DNA of 64,000 nucleotides from Pseudomonadota bacterium (GCA_021325025.1 JAJPHZ010000039.1:1-64000); one strand, 5' to 3'; counted from the first letter of the stretch, positions 8,337 to 17,826 are shown. Translations and numbers: made by a program. Notes: generated from the sequence alone by a model not told the origin.

Positions 8337-11300
8337 ATGGACAAGAAGCCGGCGGCGCTGCGGACAACTGCACAATTTCAATTTCGGTTGCTGGTGAGCG
8401 CCCTGGCCATCCTGGCGATTTCCTGCAGCGGTGGCGGCGGGGCAGGCAACCCGGTCGCGGCGCCAGCGCCCGGTCCCGTCGCAGGCCTGTGCCCGCACGC
8501 TTTTGACCCGGCGACTTCCGGCGGGCTGCGCGCCGTGCCGGCCGCCACGGCCACCACTGCGGCGCCGGTTGCGCTGTCGAACTGCACGTTCGATTCCAAC
8601 CGCAACGTAGTCATCGGCTCGGGCGGATGCGGTCCCGATGTGTACGTCGACAAGTCCTTCGCCGGTGCCAACGGCCTGGGCACGATCACGATCGAGGCCG
8701 ACGGTCAGCTCGTGTTTTTGCATGACCCGGGCCTGGAGCTGGATACTTCGGGAATCATCGTCAACGGCAAATTTCAGGTCGGCAATGCGTCCTGTCCTGT
8801 GGGCAGCGACAACAAGTCCAGCGTCGCAATCGTCAACTTCACCGACGCGCACGCGGTTGCCGGGGTGACCAAGGGCATTACGGTCAACAAAGGCGGCACG
8901 CTGCAGCTTTATGGCGCGACCGGGGTGGTGCCGTCCAGCCCGCCCGCCGGCGCCAACCCGCAGTCGCCCAGTTGGACCTACCTGTCCGCACCGGCCGGGC
9001 CGCCGAGCCTGTACCGCGCCGGGATGGGCGTGGCCAGTCCGGTGGGCGCCAACGGTGCCACCACCTTGCAACTGGCGGATCGGGTGGACTGGCAGCCCGG
9101 CCAATGGATCGTCGTGGCCGGCACGGATTTCTCACCCGACGGGGGCGAGTTTGTGATGATCAACGCGGTCAGCAACTGTGCGGGCGCCACCACCGGTACC
9201 TGCACGATTACGCTGGATTCCGCCACGCCGCTGGTCAATTACCATTTCGGCGGGCCTGCGCCGGATACGGGCAGCAAGGCGATGAGCGACGGCGCCAGTC
9301 AGAACTATGGGGTGGACGAGCGCGCCGAGGTCGGCCTGATCAGCCGCAACGTCAAGCTCACTGCGACCATCACCGGCAGCGACCAGCATTGGGGCGGCGA
9401 AATCGTGATCATGGCCGGCTACAACGCGGTGGAAATCCAGGGCGCCGAACTGGAGAAATTCGGCAAGGATCAGGCGGGCAGCTATCCGATCCACTTCCAC
9501 ATGGCGGGCACGCCCAGCGGCAAGACGCTGGTGGACAGCAACAGCATCCATCACGGCTTCAACCATTGCATCACGCTGCACTCCACTAACAACTTGACGA
9601 TCAGCAACAACGTATGCGCCCGCATCGTTGACCATCTCTACTATCTGGAGACCGGTGCGGAGACCGGCAACACCTTCGTCGATAATCTCGGTATCGGCGC
9701 GATGAGCAACCTGTTCACGATTGCCGGCAGCGCCCCCGCGCTGGCGCAGGCGGCGTTCTGGGCCGGTGATTACCTGACCAACGATCCGAGCCAGCCCTGG
9801 TACAACGGCTACAACGGCTTCAACGTCCCCTTTACCGACAATCTGCCGCCGTCGGCGGCCACCGTGGTCGGCGACACTTCGGGCGACACCTCATCGGGAT
9901 TTTGGATCACCAATCCCGGCGCCAACAAATTCGTCGGCAACTCGGTCGCGGGCTGCCAGGACCAGGGCCGGGGCTTCTGGATTCTGCCGGCCCAGGCGCA
10001 AAGCGGCGTGCCGACCACGCCGCTGCCCAAGGGCAACTTCGCCTCCAATCGGGCCCACGGATGTTACACGGGATTCGACACCGCCTCGGACCTGAACCTG
10101 ACCGGCGCGGCCAGCTACACCCCGCAGGGTGCGTGCGTGGGCGGCGTGGGCGTCAGCAAAGGGTTAACCGACTGCGACCTGATCGCCGAATTCGACGATC
10201 TGACCGCGACGCGCAATCGCAATCGCGGCATCTGGGTTCGTCCCGCCTGGTACGAGCTGGCGCACGCGCATCTGGCCACCAATCGCGACGGGGCGTCGCT
10301 GGTTTCCAGCGGCGGCAGCGAAGGTTCGCCGCCGGGCGAATGGGGTCTGCTGCGCGACTCCATCGTGGTTGGCATCAGCACCAACAATCCCAACCGCTTC
10401 GGACCCTGTCCTTACAGCGGTCAGGACGGTTTCGGCCTCAACCAGGGATGCTACGGGTCCGACGGCAACGGGTTTCCCACGCCGCAGTGGAACATGTTCG
10501 GCTACATGTTTTACGACGGGCCGGCGCGGGTCGAGAACGTCCGGTTCATCAATTTCAGACGCGACCCCAAGCCCCTGCTCACCGCGGCCGATGTCGGCTT
10601 TCTCGATTATTTCTCAGCCAACAACAACATGCTTTGTGCGCCGAAACAGTTCAAATATGAAGGCGACGCCGCGATGGGCTGGTTTCAGTCCAACGAAAAC
10701 AGCTATCCGCCCACGCAATACACCAAAAACCTAAACTTCGTAAACGTGGATCTGCGCCATGAGATCTACACCCAGGACGTCGAGAACACCTGCGCGCCGC
10801 CGCCAGCCACGGGCGCCAACTTCCGCGACGGTGACAAATTCACCGTCATCCTCGATCACGATGCCAGCCTGACCGATTTCCAAGTCGTACCCAACGGCGG
10901 CGGTGCGCCGGTCGGCGGGGTGTTTCCCATTTCGCTAAACAACCTTCCGTTTCTGGCCGGACCCGGTACGGTTGACGAATGCCATTCCACCGGTGAGCAG
11001 GACGCCGTGCTCGAAGGGCGCCCGACCTCGCTCATCAGCCCCTATAACTATGCGACGCTGGAGTTCTCCGCGCTCACTGCTCCCTGCAACGGAGTTCCGT
11101 TGGCCGGAGCGAACTGCCTGAACAACAACCTGATGGTCTTTACCAAGGACGAGATTGACTATCCCAACGGCGAAGGGGGCGCGCAGATTCAATTCAGCGA
11201 CGAGGCGATTCCCATCTCAGGCGCCACTTATACCATCAAATGCGGCGGCAGCGCGGACCCAAGTTCACCCGGAGTGCCGGGGCACGCGTGCGTGGCGCTC

Positions 11301-12551
11301 AGCGGCCGCAACGGCAATGGCATCTACGAGCCCAAGCTGGTCAACGGTCTGGGCTATACGGTGGGGGCAAGCGCGGGGATGCCGAACTTTGTATCGCTGA
11401 TGTACACGGATGCGAATCTGCCCGGCGGTATCAGCGCCGCCAACCCGTTTCATGCTCGTATCGGCATCTGCTACCAGAACGAGGGTGCTAGCGCGCCCCC
11501 CGCGAGCGCATTTACAGTGTACAAGGGAAGTAAATCGTTCGCCGGGGCCAATGCCAACTTCGACAGCCTGGCCGGGTTCTTCACGCTGCTGGCCTGCAAC
11601 GGGTTGGATAATGTGATGTGCGGTCCAGTCGGGACCGGCACGCCGTTTTGCTACCAGACGCTGTGCCCGGCGGCGCCCTTTTACGGTCCCCCACCCACCC
11701 CGATGCCCGCTTCCGCAACCCAACTCACCGAGGTCGGTTCCATCGATCAACTCGATGATACGACGACCTGCCCCAACGGAACCTGTTTTTTCTACGATCA
11801 GACCTCCGGCCTGCTGTTCATCAACCTGGTTCAGGAGCAGCCCAACGCCGGCGGAGCGCTCAGTTCGCCGCTAGGCAGTTGCAGCGGTAAAGCCGCCGGC
11901 AGCGACCCGGCGTGCGCCGCGGAGGATTTCTACTCGACTCCGGAGCAGGGTGCGGAACTCTATACAATCCAGGCGGCGTCGAGCAGTTACGCGCCCAACG
12001 GCAAGCCGTCGGCCTGCACGCCCTACGGAGCGAGCGCTCCCACCGACTACACACAGGCCTATCCGGCCAACCTGAATCAGCTTGCCTACGCCTCCAACGG
12101 CACCGTGGTGCAGACGCAGCTTGACGGCGCGTCCACGCCGTTCCCCCATCAGTCGGCCACCAATGCTCCAGCCGGATTCTGCCCGACCAATGCGCCGCCG
12201 ACACCGGATTGGCCGCCGGCTCCGGCTTCCGCCATCCCGACCATCTTCACCATCGGACTGCCGGCTGGTGTCTCGGTGGCGCTGTCGCCCAGCGTCAATC
12301 CGATTCCGGTTACCGGGCAGCCGCTCTACCCGCTGACCCAGCAGACCTACACGCTGATGGCGTCGGCGCCGTCGGGTACCAACGGATGCAGCGGCTCTGG
12401 GAAGAGCCTTTGCTCGTGCAGCCAGTCCTTTACGGTTACGAGTACGGGCGGATGGAGCAGCAGCGGCGACAATTGCTGCCAGATGGGTACGGGCAATTCC
12501 AAGCCGACAATCGGCGTGGCCGCGCCGCCCTATTTGTGTGCGGGGCCGTAG
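8337..12551 (+). CDS. Secreted lipoprotein with G8 domain and CEMIP/TMEM2-like beta-helix
   Basis: This 1404-residue protein starts with a hydrophobic segment ending AILAISC (Cys30), a plausible lipobox, followed by a Ser/Gly linker. A G8-like all-beta domain covers roughly 85-200 (GTITIEADGQLVFL, ITVNKGGTLQLYGATG). Next comes a parallel beta-helix region with segments strikingly like animal CEMIP/TMEM2 cell-surface hyaluronidases: SYPIHFHMAG (about 380-390), SIHHGFNHCITLHSTNNL, ETGAETGNTFVDNLG and GFWITNPGANKFVGN. The C-terminal half is Cys-rich with further beta-rich segments I cannot assign. ATG 8337 has GGGGA upstream. Polysaccharide binding or cleavage outside the cell is likely; hyaluronan as substrate is not shown. 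Confidence 0.8.
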   Translation: MDKKPAALRTTAQFQFRLLVSALAILAISCSGGGGAGNPVAAPAPGPVAGLCPHAFDPATSGGLRAVPAATATTAAPVALSNCTFDSNRNVVIGSGGCGPDVYVDKSFAGANGLGTITIEADGQLVFLHDPGLELDTSGIIVNGKFQVGNASCPVGSDNKSSVAIVNFTDAHAVAGVTKGITVNKGGTLQLYGATGVVPSSPPAGANPQSPSWTYLSAPAGPPSLYRAGMGVASPVGANGATTLQLADRVDWQPGQWIVVAGTDFSPDGGEFVMINAVSNCAGATTGTCTITLDSATPLVNYHFGGPAPDTGSKAMSDGASQNYGVDERAEVGLISRNVKLTATITGSDQHWGGEIVIMAGYNAVEIQGAELEKFGKDQAGSYPIHFHMAGTPSGKTLVDSNSIHHGFNHCITLHSTNNLTISNNVCARIVDHLYYLETGAETGNTFVDNLGIGAMSNLFTIAGSAPALAQAAFWAGDYLTNDPSQPWYNGYNGFNVPFTDNLPPSAATVVGDTSGDTSSGFWITNPGANKFVGNSVAGCQDQGRGFWILPAQAQSGVPTTPLPKGNFASNRAHGCYTGFDTASDLNLTGAASYTPQGACVGGVGVSKGLTDCDLIAEFDDLTATRNRNRGIWVRPAWYELAHAHLATNRDGASLVSSGGSEGSPPGEWGLLRDSIVVGISTNNPNRFGPCPYSGQDGFGLNQGCYGSDGNGFPTPQWNMFGYMFYDGPARVENVRFINFRRDPKPLLTAADVGFLDYFSANNNMLCAPKQFKYEGDAAMGWFQSNENSYPPTQYTKNLNFVNVDLRHEIYTQDVENTCAPPPATGANFRDGDKFTVILDHDASLTDFQVVPNGGGAPVGGVFPISLNNLPFLAGPGTVDECHSTGEQDAVLEGRPTSLISPYNYATLEFSALTAPCNGVPLAGANCLNNNLMVFTKDEIDYPNGEGGAQIQFSDEAIPISGATYTIKCGGSADPSSPGVPGHACVALSGRNGNGIYEPKLVNGLGYTVGASAGMPNFVSLMYTDANLPGGISAANPFHARIGICYQNEGASAPPASAFTVYKGSKSFAGANANFDSLAGFFTLLACNGLDNVMCGPVGTGTPFCYQTLCPAAPFYGPPPTPMPASATQLTEVGSIDQLDDTTTCPNGTCFFYDQTSGLLFINLVQEQPNAGGALSSPLGSCSGKAAGSDPACAAEDFYSTPEQGAELYTIQAASSSYAPNGKPSACTPYGASAPTDYTQAYPANLNQLAYASNGTVVQTQLDGASTPFPHQSATNAPAGFCPTNAPPTPDWPPAPASAIPTIFTIGLPAGVSVALSPSVNPIPVTGQPLYPLTQQTYTLMASAPSGTNGCSGSGKSLCSCSQSFTVTSTGGWSSSGDNCCQMGTGNSKPTIGVAAPPYLCAGP

Positions 12552-14479
12552 GTGGGCTCGACGACGAAGTCGCGCAGGTCCGCAGCGCGGGTCATTTCGT
12601 AAAATGTGGCGTTGCGATAGGGCGAATTGACGACGACGCGTCCGCGCGCGTTGCGGTAGTAGGTGTCCACACCGGGGTGGGTCCACACCATGTTGGCATG
12701 CGCCTGATCGACGCGCCGGTTGTACGCGTCGTGCACGTCCTGACGGCATTCGACCGCGCCGATTCCCTGCTGCAACATCTGGCGCAACACGTCCATGATG
12801 TAGCGCATCTGCATCTCGATGACGAACATGATACTGCCGCCGTGGCCGGGCTGCAGGTTCGGACCGTACAGGCAAAAGAAATTGGGAAAATCGGGAATGA
12901 CGGTGCCGAGGTAGGCGCGCGCATTGTCGTCCTCCCATACTTCGCGCAGGCTGCGCCCCGAGCGGCCGCGCACCTCGAAGCTGGTGAGGAAGCGAAGCAC
13001 GTCGAAACCCGTGGCTATCACCAATATGTCGGCCGGATACTCCGAGCCGCCGCGTGTCACGATTCTGTCGGGCCGGATCTCGACGATCGGATCGGAAACG
13101 AGCCGGACCCGTTCGTTGCGCAGCATTCGGTACCAGCCGTTGTCCAGCAGCATGCGTTTGCCGTAGGGCGGGTAGGCGGGAACGACCTGCTCGAGCAGGT
13201 CGGTGCGGTCGCCGAGCTCGGCGGCGATGTAGCGGGTAAAATATTCGCGATGAAAATCATTGACCTTGTTCAGAGATCGGCCGGCATGCGGCCAGTTCGG
13301 ATCTTTCTGCAGGGTCGCGTGCAGCCGGTCGCCGAACGTCCAGCCCAGGCGCAGCCGGTACCATAGCCGATACAGCGGCACCTCCCGCATCAGGAAGCGC
13401 AACGGCTGCGGAATCATCTGGCGAAACTGTGGATTGGGCGCCACCCAATGCGGCGAGCGCTGGAAAATCGTCAGCGACGCCACCGTGTGCTGAATCTCCG
13501 GCCCGACCTGCATCGCGCTGGCGCCGTTGCCGATCATCGCCACCTTCTGGCCGGCAAGCTCGACGTTGTCAGGCCATTGAGCCGTGTGAAAGCACGGTCC
13601 CGCGAAACGCTCCAGCCCCTTTATGTCGGGCATCTTGACGGGATTGAAGATGCCCACCGCGCTGATGAGCACCTTCGTTTCGAGCGATTGCTCGGTGCCG
13701 CCGGCGTTGCGAACCGTGACCGTCCATCGTTGGGCCTGTCTGTCGTAACGGGCCGCCTGGACCTCGCATCCGAAGCGGATGTGTGAACGCAGCGCGAACT
13801 GGTCGGCGACGTGCTCGAGGTAGGCGTGGAGTTCGTCGCGCAGCGCGAAGTACATCGACCAGTCGTAGGGTGCGAAGGAAAAGGAGTAGAGATGGTTGGG
13901 CGTATCGACGCCGGCGCCGGGATAGCGGTTATCCCACCAGGTGCCGCCGACGGTCGAGCTTTTTTCGAGGATGGTAAAAGGGATGCCGGCCTGCTTGAGA
14001 CTGACGGCCGCGCATAACCCCGAAACCCCAGCGCCGACGATGATGACTTCGAAGCCCGGCGGGACCGGCAGCTTGGGCGCTGCTTCTTCCATCCCGGCAC
14101 AAAGCTCGGCTTCGATAATCGGGTCATATTCGGCGGGAATCGGCTCCGCCATCGCGGTGCTGAGCATCTTGAGCCGCAATTGCGCCGGCGGCCTGGCAAT
14201 CGCGATCGGACGTCCAGCGCGCCAGGCCATGATCGCGTCGAGTGCGGCGGCGCGGATTTCCGTCTGGATTCCCTGGGGCAGTCCACCCGTGTCGTTGTCG
14301 CCGATACCGCGAACGCGCGCTGGCCGGTACGGCTCCTCCAGCCAGCGCAATTCACCGGTTAACTGCACCAGCACCATCAACAGAGTAGGGATGTTCGCTA
14401 TCGCGACGGCTTCGGCAAAGCGCTGCCGCTGCGATGAATCGGGGGCGCCGTTTCCTTCGTCATGCATAACGCCGGTCAT
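12530..14479 (-). CDS. Flavin-containing Baeyer-Villiger-type monooxygenase (HAPMO-like)
   Basis: This 649-residue enzyme contains the FAD Rossmann motif VGAGVSG (about 148-154), the Baeyer-Villiger fingerprint FAGPCFHTAQWP (about 292-303, matching FxGxxxHxxxWP exactly) and a second dinucleotide motif IGNGASAMQ. An extra N-terminal region of about 140 residues precedes the FAD domain, as in 4-hydroxyacetophenone monooxygenases. Such enzymes insert oxygen beside ketones to form esters or lactones using NADPH. The start is ATG 14479; a TTG three codons earlier and ATG 14467 are alternatives. Its 3' end overlaps the convergent lipoprotein gene by 22 bp. It follows the thiolase-like/DUF35 pair on the same strand by 79 bp. 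Confidence 0.92.
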   Translation of the reverse strand: MTGVMHDEGNGAPDSSQRQRFAEAVAIANIPTLLMVLVQLTGELRWLEEPYRPARVRGIGDNDTGGLPQGIQTEIRAAALDAIMAWRAGRPIAIARPPAQLRLKMLSTAMAEPIPAEYDPIIEAELCAGMEEAAPKLPVPPGFEVIIVGAGVSGLCAAVSLKQAGIPFTILEKSSTVGGTWWDNRYPGAGVDTPNHLYSFSFAPYDWSMYFALRDELHAYLEHVADQFALRSHIRFGCEVQAARYDRQAQRWTVTVRNAGGTEQSLETKVLISAVGIFNPVKMPDIKGLERFAGPCFHTAQWPDNVELAGQKVAMIGNGASAMQVGPEIQHTVASLTIFQRSPHWVAPNPQFRQMIPQPLRFLMREVPLYRLWYRLRLGWTFGDRLHATLQKDPNWPHAGRSLNKVNDFHREYFTRYIAAELGDRTDLLEQVVPAYPPYGKRMLLDNGWYRMLRNERVRLVSDPIVEIRPDRIVTRGGSEYPADILVIATGFDVLRFLTSFEVRGRSGRSLREVWEDDNARAYLGTVIPDFPNFFCLYGPNLQPGHGGSIMFVIEMQMRYIMDVLRQMLQQGIGAVECRQDVHDAYNRRVDQAHANMVWTHPGVDTYYRNARGRVVVNSPYRNATFYEMTRAADLRDFVVEPTYGPAHK

Positions 14480-14558
14480 TTTACACAAGGTGCGATGGCG
14501 AGAAACCGGCTCCGTGCTGCGGCCGGGTCGCGCTGAGTTGTGCAGCTGCGCGTCGGGG

Positions 14559-14978
14559 TCAGATTTGTCTGTTGCAGGGCCTGAATCTGGGCAGCGTCAG
14601 TTCCTCGGTCACGTCGTCATAGACGATTTCGACCGGCATCCCGGCGCGGATGTCTTCGTTGGCGATTGCGATGAGGTTGGTCATCAGGCGCGGGCCCTCA
14701 TCCAGTTCGACTTCCGCCACATTGTAGGGAATTTCGCCTTCGAAGCCTTTGAAGTAAGCCTGATGGAATACCACCCAGGAGTTGACCCGGCCGCGGCCGC
14801 TGAGCGCGGTCCATCTCAGCTCGCGCGACCAGCATCGCGGGCACAGCGGGGAGGGCGGGTAGAAGATGTGGCCGCAGCCCTCGCAGCGCTGCATGCGCAG
14901 TTCGTGGCGCCGCAGCGCATCCCAGTAGGGCTGGTTGAGCGGAGTGATGGTGGGCAGCGGTTTCAGGTATTGCGCCAT
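14559..14978 (-). CDS. Zn-ribbon/OB-fold protein (DUF35 family)
   Basis: This 139-residue protein has an N-terminal helix region, a rubredoxin-like Zn ribbon (C32/C35 in CEGC, C46/C49 in CPRC) and an OB-fold tail (GRGRVNSWVVFHQAYFKGF). DUF35 proteins pair with thiolase-fold enzymes; in steroid side-chain degradation the ChsH2 DUF35 domain is needed for activity of the thiolase-fold aldolase Ltp2. It lies 19 bp downstream of a thiolase-fold gene, so a complex between the two is likely. The pair is mirrored by the genes at 62558-64000. Confidence 0.92.
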   Translation of the reverse strand: MAQYLKPLPTITPLNQPYWDALRRHELRMQRCEGCGHIFYPPSPLCPRCWSRELRWTALSGRGRVNSWVVFHQAYFKGFEGEIPYNVAEVELDEGPRLMTNLIAIANEDIRAGMPVEIVYDDVTEELTLPRFRPCNRQI

Positions 14979-14997
14979 TGCAGCGGTGCCGTTGTTC

Positions 14998-16173
14998 CTA
15001 CTTGTGGTAGATGAGGGAATCGCCGTAGCAGTTGGCCCATTGGATCACTTCGGCGCCGGAAATCTGGCGCGCACCGCATTCACCGCGCAATTGCCGGACG
15101 ATCTCCACCTGATGGCCCCATCCCAGGATGTGCCCCTCCGACAACAGCCCTCCGTTGGTGTTCATCGGCAACTCGCCGCCCAGCTCGATACGTCCGTTTT
15201 GCGTGAAGTCCGCCGCTTCTCCGGGTTTGCAGAATCCGAAACGCTCCAGCGCGATCCAGGCCAGGATCGAAAACGCGTCGTAGGTGTAGAGCGCGTCGAT
15301 GTCCTTGTGCGTTACGTCCGCCATCCGGTAGACCGGCTGAACTCCGGCCTCGTACTCGAATACCTGCTGCTGCGCCACGCCCAGGCCGGGATAGGCCCAG
15401 ATAAATTCCTCGCCGCCGCCCGGCAGCGGCTGCATCCCGCTGATATAAACCGGCGGCTTGCGCAAATCGCGGGCGCGCTCGGCGGTGGTGACGACCACGC
15501 AGGCAGCGCCGTCGTTGACCAGGCAGTAGTCGAGCAGGCGCAGCGGTTCGCACACGAAACGCGAGGCCTGATGGTCCTCGACCGTGATGGGCTGGCGCAT
15601 GATGGCGAGCGGGTTGAGCGCGGCATGCTTGCGAAACGCCACCGGCACCGCCGCCAGTTGCCGGCTGTTGGCGCCGTAACGTTCGAAGTAGCGCCGCGCC
15701 ACCAGCGCTGCACCCGCGCCAGGCGAGGTCATGCCGAAGACCGGGTCTTCGCCGTGGCCGCCGCCGGCCTCGCGCGCGCCCTCGCGATCGCCGGCGCCGC
15801 CGAATTTTGGCCGGCGGATATGCGAGAGGCTCCACGACCCCAGGCAGGCGACCGCGTTGGCGAATCCGGCGCTGACCATCATCGCCGCCCATTGGATGCA
15901 GCTCGCCGTGAAGCGGCCATGCGCCCAGGTCTGGCTGTAGGCGCGCAGCCTAAGTCCCAGCAGCGCGGCGAGGGTGTCCGCGTCGGCGCCCAAGGGCGAG
16001 CCGAAGCTGACGATCATCCCGTCCAGCTCGCCGCGCGCCAGGCCGGCGTCGTCCAGGGCGTTGGCAATTGCTTCCGCCGCCAGATCGATCGGACTGCGGC
16101 CAAGCCTGCGCCCGTAAGGCGAATTGCCCACACCCGCAATCGCGGCCTTGTCTTTAAGGTTGAAGTCCGGCAT
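14998..16173 (-). CDS. Thiolase-fold protein, Ltp2/SCP-x-like, no nucleophilic Cys seen
   Basis: This 391-residue protein has thiolase-fold motifs: AIAGVGNSPYGRRLGRSP, ALDDAGLARGELDGM, RQPITVEDHQASRFVCEPLR, IDALYTYDAFSILAWIALE, MNTNGGLLSEGHILGWG. Where classical thiolases have the Cys nucleophile, the register gives AHGRFTAS, so Gly or His occupies the site (C92 is six residues further on). With a DUF35 gene 19 bp downstream, this fits an Ltp2-like retro-aldolase better than a thiolytic enzyme; that is inference. I chose ATG 16173, which has GAGG upstream and yields the family-typical start; the frame is open to 16245. Confidence 0.88.
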   Translation of the reverse strand: MPDFNLKDKAAIAGVGNSPYGRRLGRSPIDLAAEAIANALDDAGLARGELDGMIVSFGSPLGADADTLAALLGLRLRAYSQTWAHGRFTASCIQWAAMMVSAGFANAVACLGSWSLSHIRRPKFGGAGDREGAREAGGGHGEDPVFGMTSPGAGAALVARRYFERYGANSRQLAAVPVAFRKHAALNPLAIMRQPITVEDHQASRFVCEPLRLLDYCLVNDGAACVVVTTAERARDLRKPPVYISGMQPLPGGGEEFIWAYPGLGVAQQQVFEYEAGVQPVYRMADVTHKDIDALYTYDAFSILAWIALERFGFCKPGEAADFTQNGRIELGGELPMNTNGGLLSEGHILGWGHQVEIVRQLRGECGARQISGAEVIQWANCYGDSLIYHK

Positions 16174-16507
16174 TGCGCCTCGATTCGCGACAGAACCTAG
16201 GGGCAGCCTATAACAACCATTGGACAGTGGCCAAACCTCCCGCACGATTACAACATCACGTGCTCTTTGGTGATGATTAAGGCGAAATGGCCGGGGTCAA
16301 TGAAGTTGGGTTCGTCGGCGCCCACCGCCTGATACTCGGGCGTTGGTCTGCGAAAAGCGTATCGCCGCAGATCGCGCTCGCACCGGGTCGTTATGGCTGC
16401 AGCGGCGACCTCTCGCCTTCCCGGAAAGGCGCTCAATCGATGGAATCTATATTGCACACGCGGCTTCGGCGTTGTCTGATCAGACCGCCCTAAGTAAATC
16501 TTCGGGC
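16174..16507. other. Intergenic region between divergent thiolase-like and chromate-transport genes
   Basis: These 334 bp must contain promoters for both directions. A minus-strand open frame (16248-16514, 88 codons) ends with a protein-like stretch (DEPNFIDPGHFALIITKEHV) but has no recognised family and would overlap the chromate-transporter start, so I do not call it a gene; a gene remnant is possible. I see no strong terminator or tRNA. Confidence 0.4.
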
Positions 16508-17056
16508 ATGTCATCTCCGAGTACGTCTAAGCTGGCAGTGGCGTTCGCCCGGCACGCCAACCTGACCTTCGGCGGCGGCAGCGCCACCATCGCGGTCCTT
16601 CATACACAAATCGTCGAGCGGCGCGGCTGGATCGGCCAATCCTACTTCAACCTTGCCTACGCGCTATCGAGGTTGACGCCTGGAACGAATCTGCTTGCGT
16701 TTTGCGCTGCACTCGGGTGGCAGGTGCGAGGCTTTTCCGGAGCCCTGGTCAGTCTCATTGCCGCGTCAGCGCCTTGCTCGGTGTTGGCGTTTTTGGTGAC
16801 AGCTTTCTACCAGTCGTGGAGCCGAGAGCCGCTGGTAGCGGTTGCGCTCCGCGGCGCAGTTGCGGCGGCAGTGGCGGTGGTGATTGCAACAGGATGGACG
16901 TTGCTGCGGCCGCATTGGCGCTCGCTTTCATGGATCAAAGCGGCGTTGATGGTGGGCGCGCCTTTGGCGTTGGGCGTTTGGGGCGTTTCACCGCTGGCCA
17001 TCCTGGTGCTCGCCTTCGGTGCCGGATGGTTTTGGCCCGCCGGAGAGACCCGGTGA
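16508..17056 (+). CDS. Chromate transporter, N-terminal-type half subunit
   Basis: This 182-residue membrane protein is one CHR domain: NLTFGGGSATIAVLHTQIVERRGW and LTPGTNLLAFCAALG match the conserved FGG and PG motifs, followed by about four further hydrophobic segments. Full ChrA has two such domains; here the halves are separate genes, as in short-chain CHR pairs, which export chromate or related oxyanions in known cases. ATG 16508 was chosen where family similarity begins, although the frame is open upstream. The next gene overlaps it by GTGA, implying translational coupling and a heteromeric transporter. Confidence 0.85.
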   Translation: MSSPSTSKLAVAFARHANLTFGGGSATIAVLHTQIVERRGWIGQSYFNLAYALSRLTPGTNLLAFCAALGWQVRGFSGALVSLIAASAPCSVLAFLVTAFYQSWSREPLVAVALRGAVAAAVAVVIATGWTLLRPHWRSLSWIKAALMVGAPLALGVWGVSPLAILVLAFGAGWFWPAGETR

Positions 17057-17586
17057 ACCCGCTGGCCCTCTACCTGGTTCTGCTCAAGGCTACTCTAACG
17101 ACGTTCAGCGGGCTCGCGTCAATCCCGGTTTTGCGCACTGACCTGGTGTTGCATCGGCACGTCCTGACCGACCAGCAACTGAACATCGCAGTGGTCGTGA
17201 CGCGAGCCACCCCAGGACCCGCGGGACTCTACATCGTTAGCGTCGGCTACTTTGTAGCTGGCATTCCGGGTGCGATAGCGGCCTGGGCGGCGATGGCCAC
17301 GCCCGCACTGGTCATCCTGCCGCTGATTCATTATGCCGGCCGGAGAGCGGAACACCCGCGCGTTCAAGGTGCGATTCAATCGGTGGTGCTCGCCAGTGCC
17401 GGCCTGCTGTGGGCGACTGCTGTTCCGCTGGCCCGGCAAGCTGTCACCGATGCGATGACCGGCGTGATTGTACTGCTATCGACTGCGATCCTTCTGACGC
17501 GCCGAGTCGACAGTCTCTGGGTCGTTCTCGGCGCGGCGCTGGCGTATCTGGCCGCCGCTTCTGCGCACCTGGTGTCCGGTCTGTGA
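17053..17586 (+). CDS. Chromate transporter, C-terminal-type half subunit
   Basis: This 177-residue membrane protein is the second CHR half. It contains TTFSGLASIPVLRTDLV, the conserved TRATPGPAGLYIVSVGYF and several Ala/Leu-rich membrane helices. The start is a GTG at 17053 overlapping the previous stop (GTGA), so it depends on translation of its partner. The frame remains open further upstream in the other gene, but those residues do not look like the family. Function should be inner-membrane export of chromate or a similar oxyanion together with its partner; the actual ion is not provable from sequence. Confidence 0.82.
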   Translation: MNPLALYLVLLKATLTTFSGLASIPVLRTDLVLHRHVLTDQQLNIAVVVTRATPGPAGLYIVSVGYFVAGIPGAIAAWAAMATPALVILPLIHYAGRRAEHPRVQGAIQSVVLASAGLLWATAVPLARQAVTDAMTGVIVLLSTAILLTRRVDSLWVVLGAALAYLAAASAHLVSGL

Positions 17587-17826
17587 CCAGGGGCGCGTGA
17601 AAGCGGCTAGCAGAAGTGCTTTGGATCATGCCGACATGACCCGTGTGTGGCGCATGATGCCCGACGGCTTCCGGGAACAACGCGGCATAATCCGCCAGTC
17701 CGGGTTATGCCGATGTTGGCATAATCATACCTGCACAGACCCCGCCTTGATTTGCCGCGGGCAATTGACGATGTAGCCGCATATTTGGGAATCTGCCCGC
17801 GTGGGGAAGAATTCAGGAGGTGTTCG

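Noticed and set aside
16248-16514. 88-codon minus-strand frame ending in a protein-like stretch
   Set aside because: It matches no family I know, lacks a clear ribosome site and overlaps the chromate-transporter start; noted as a possible remnant only.
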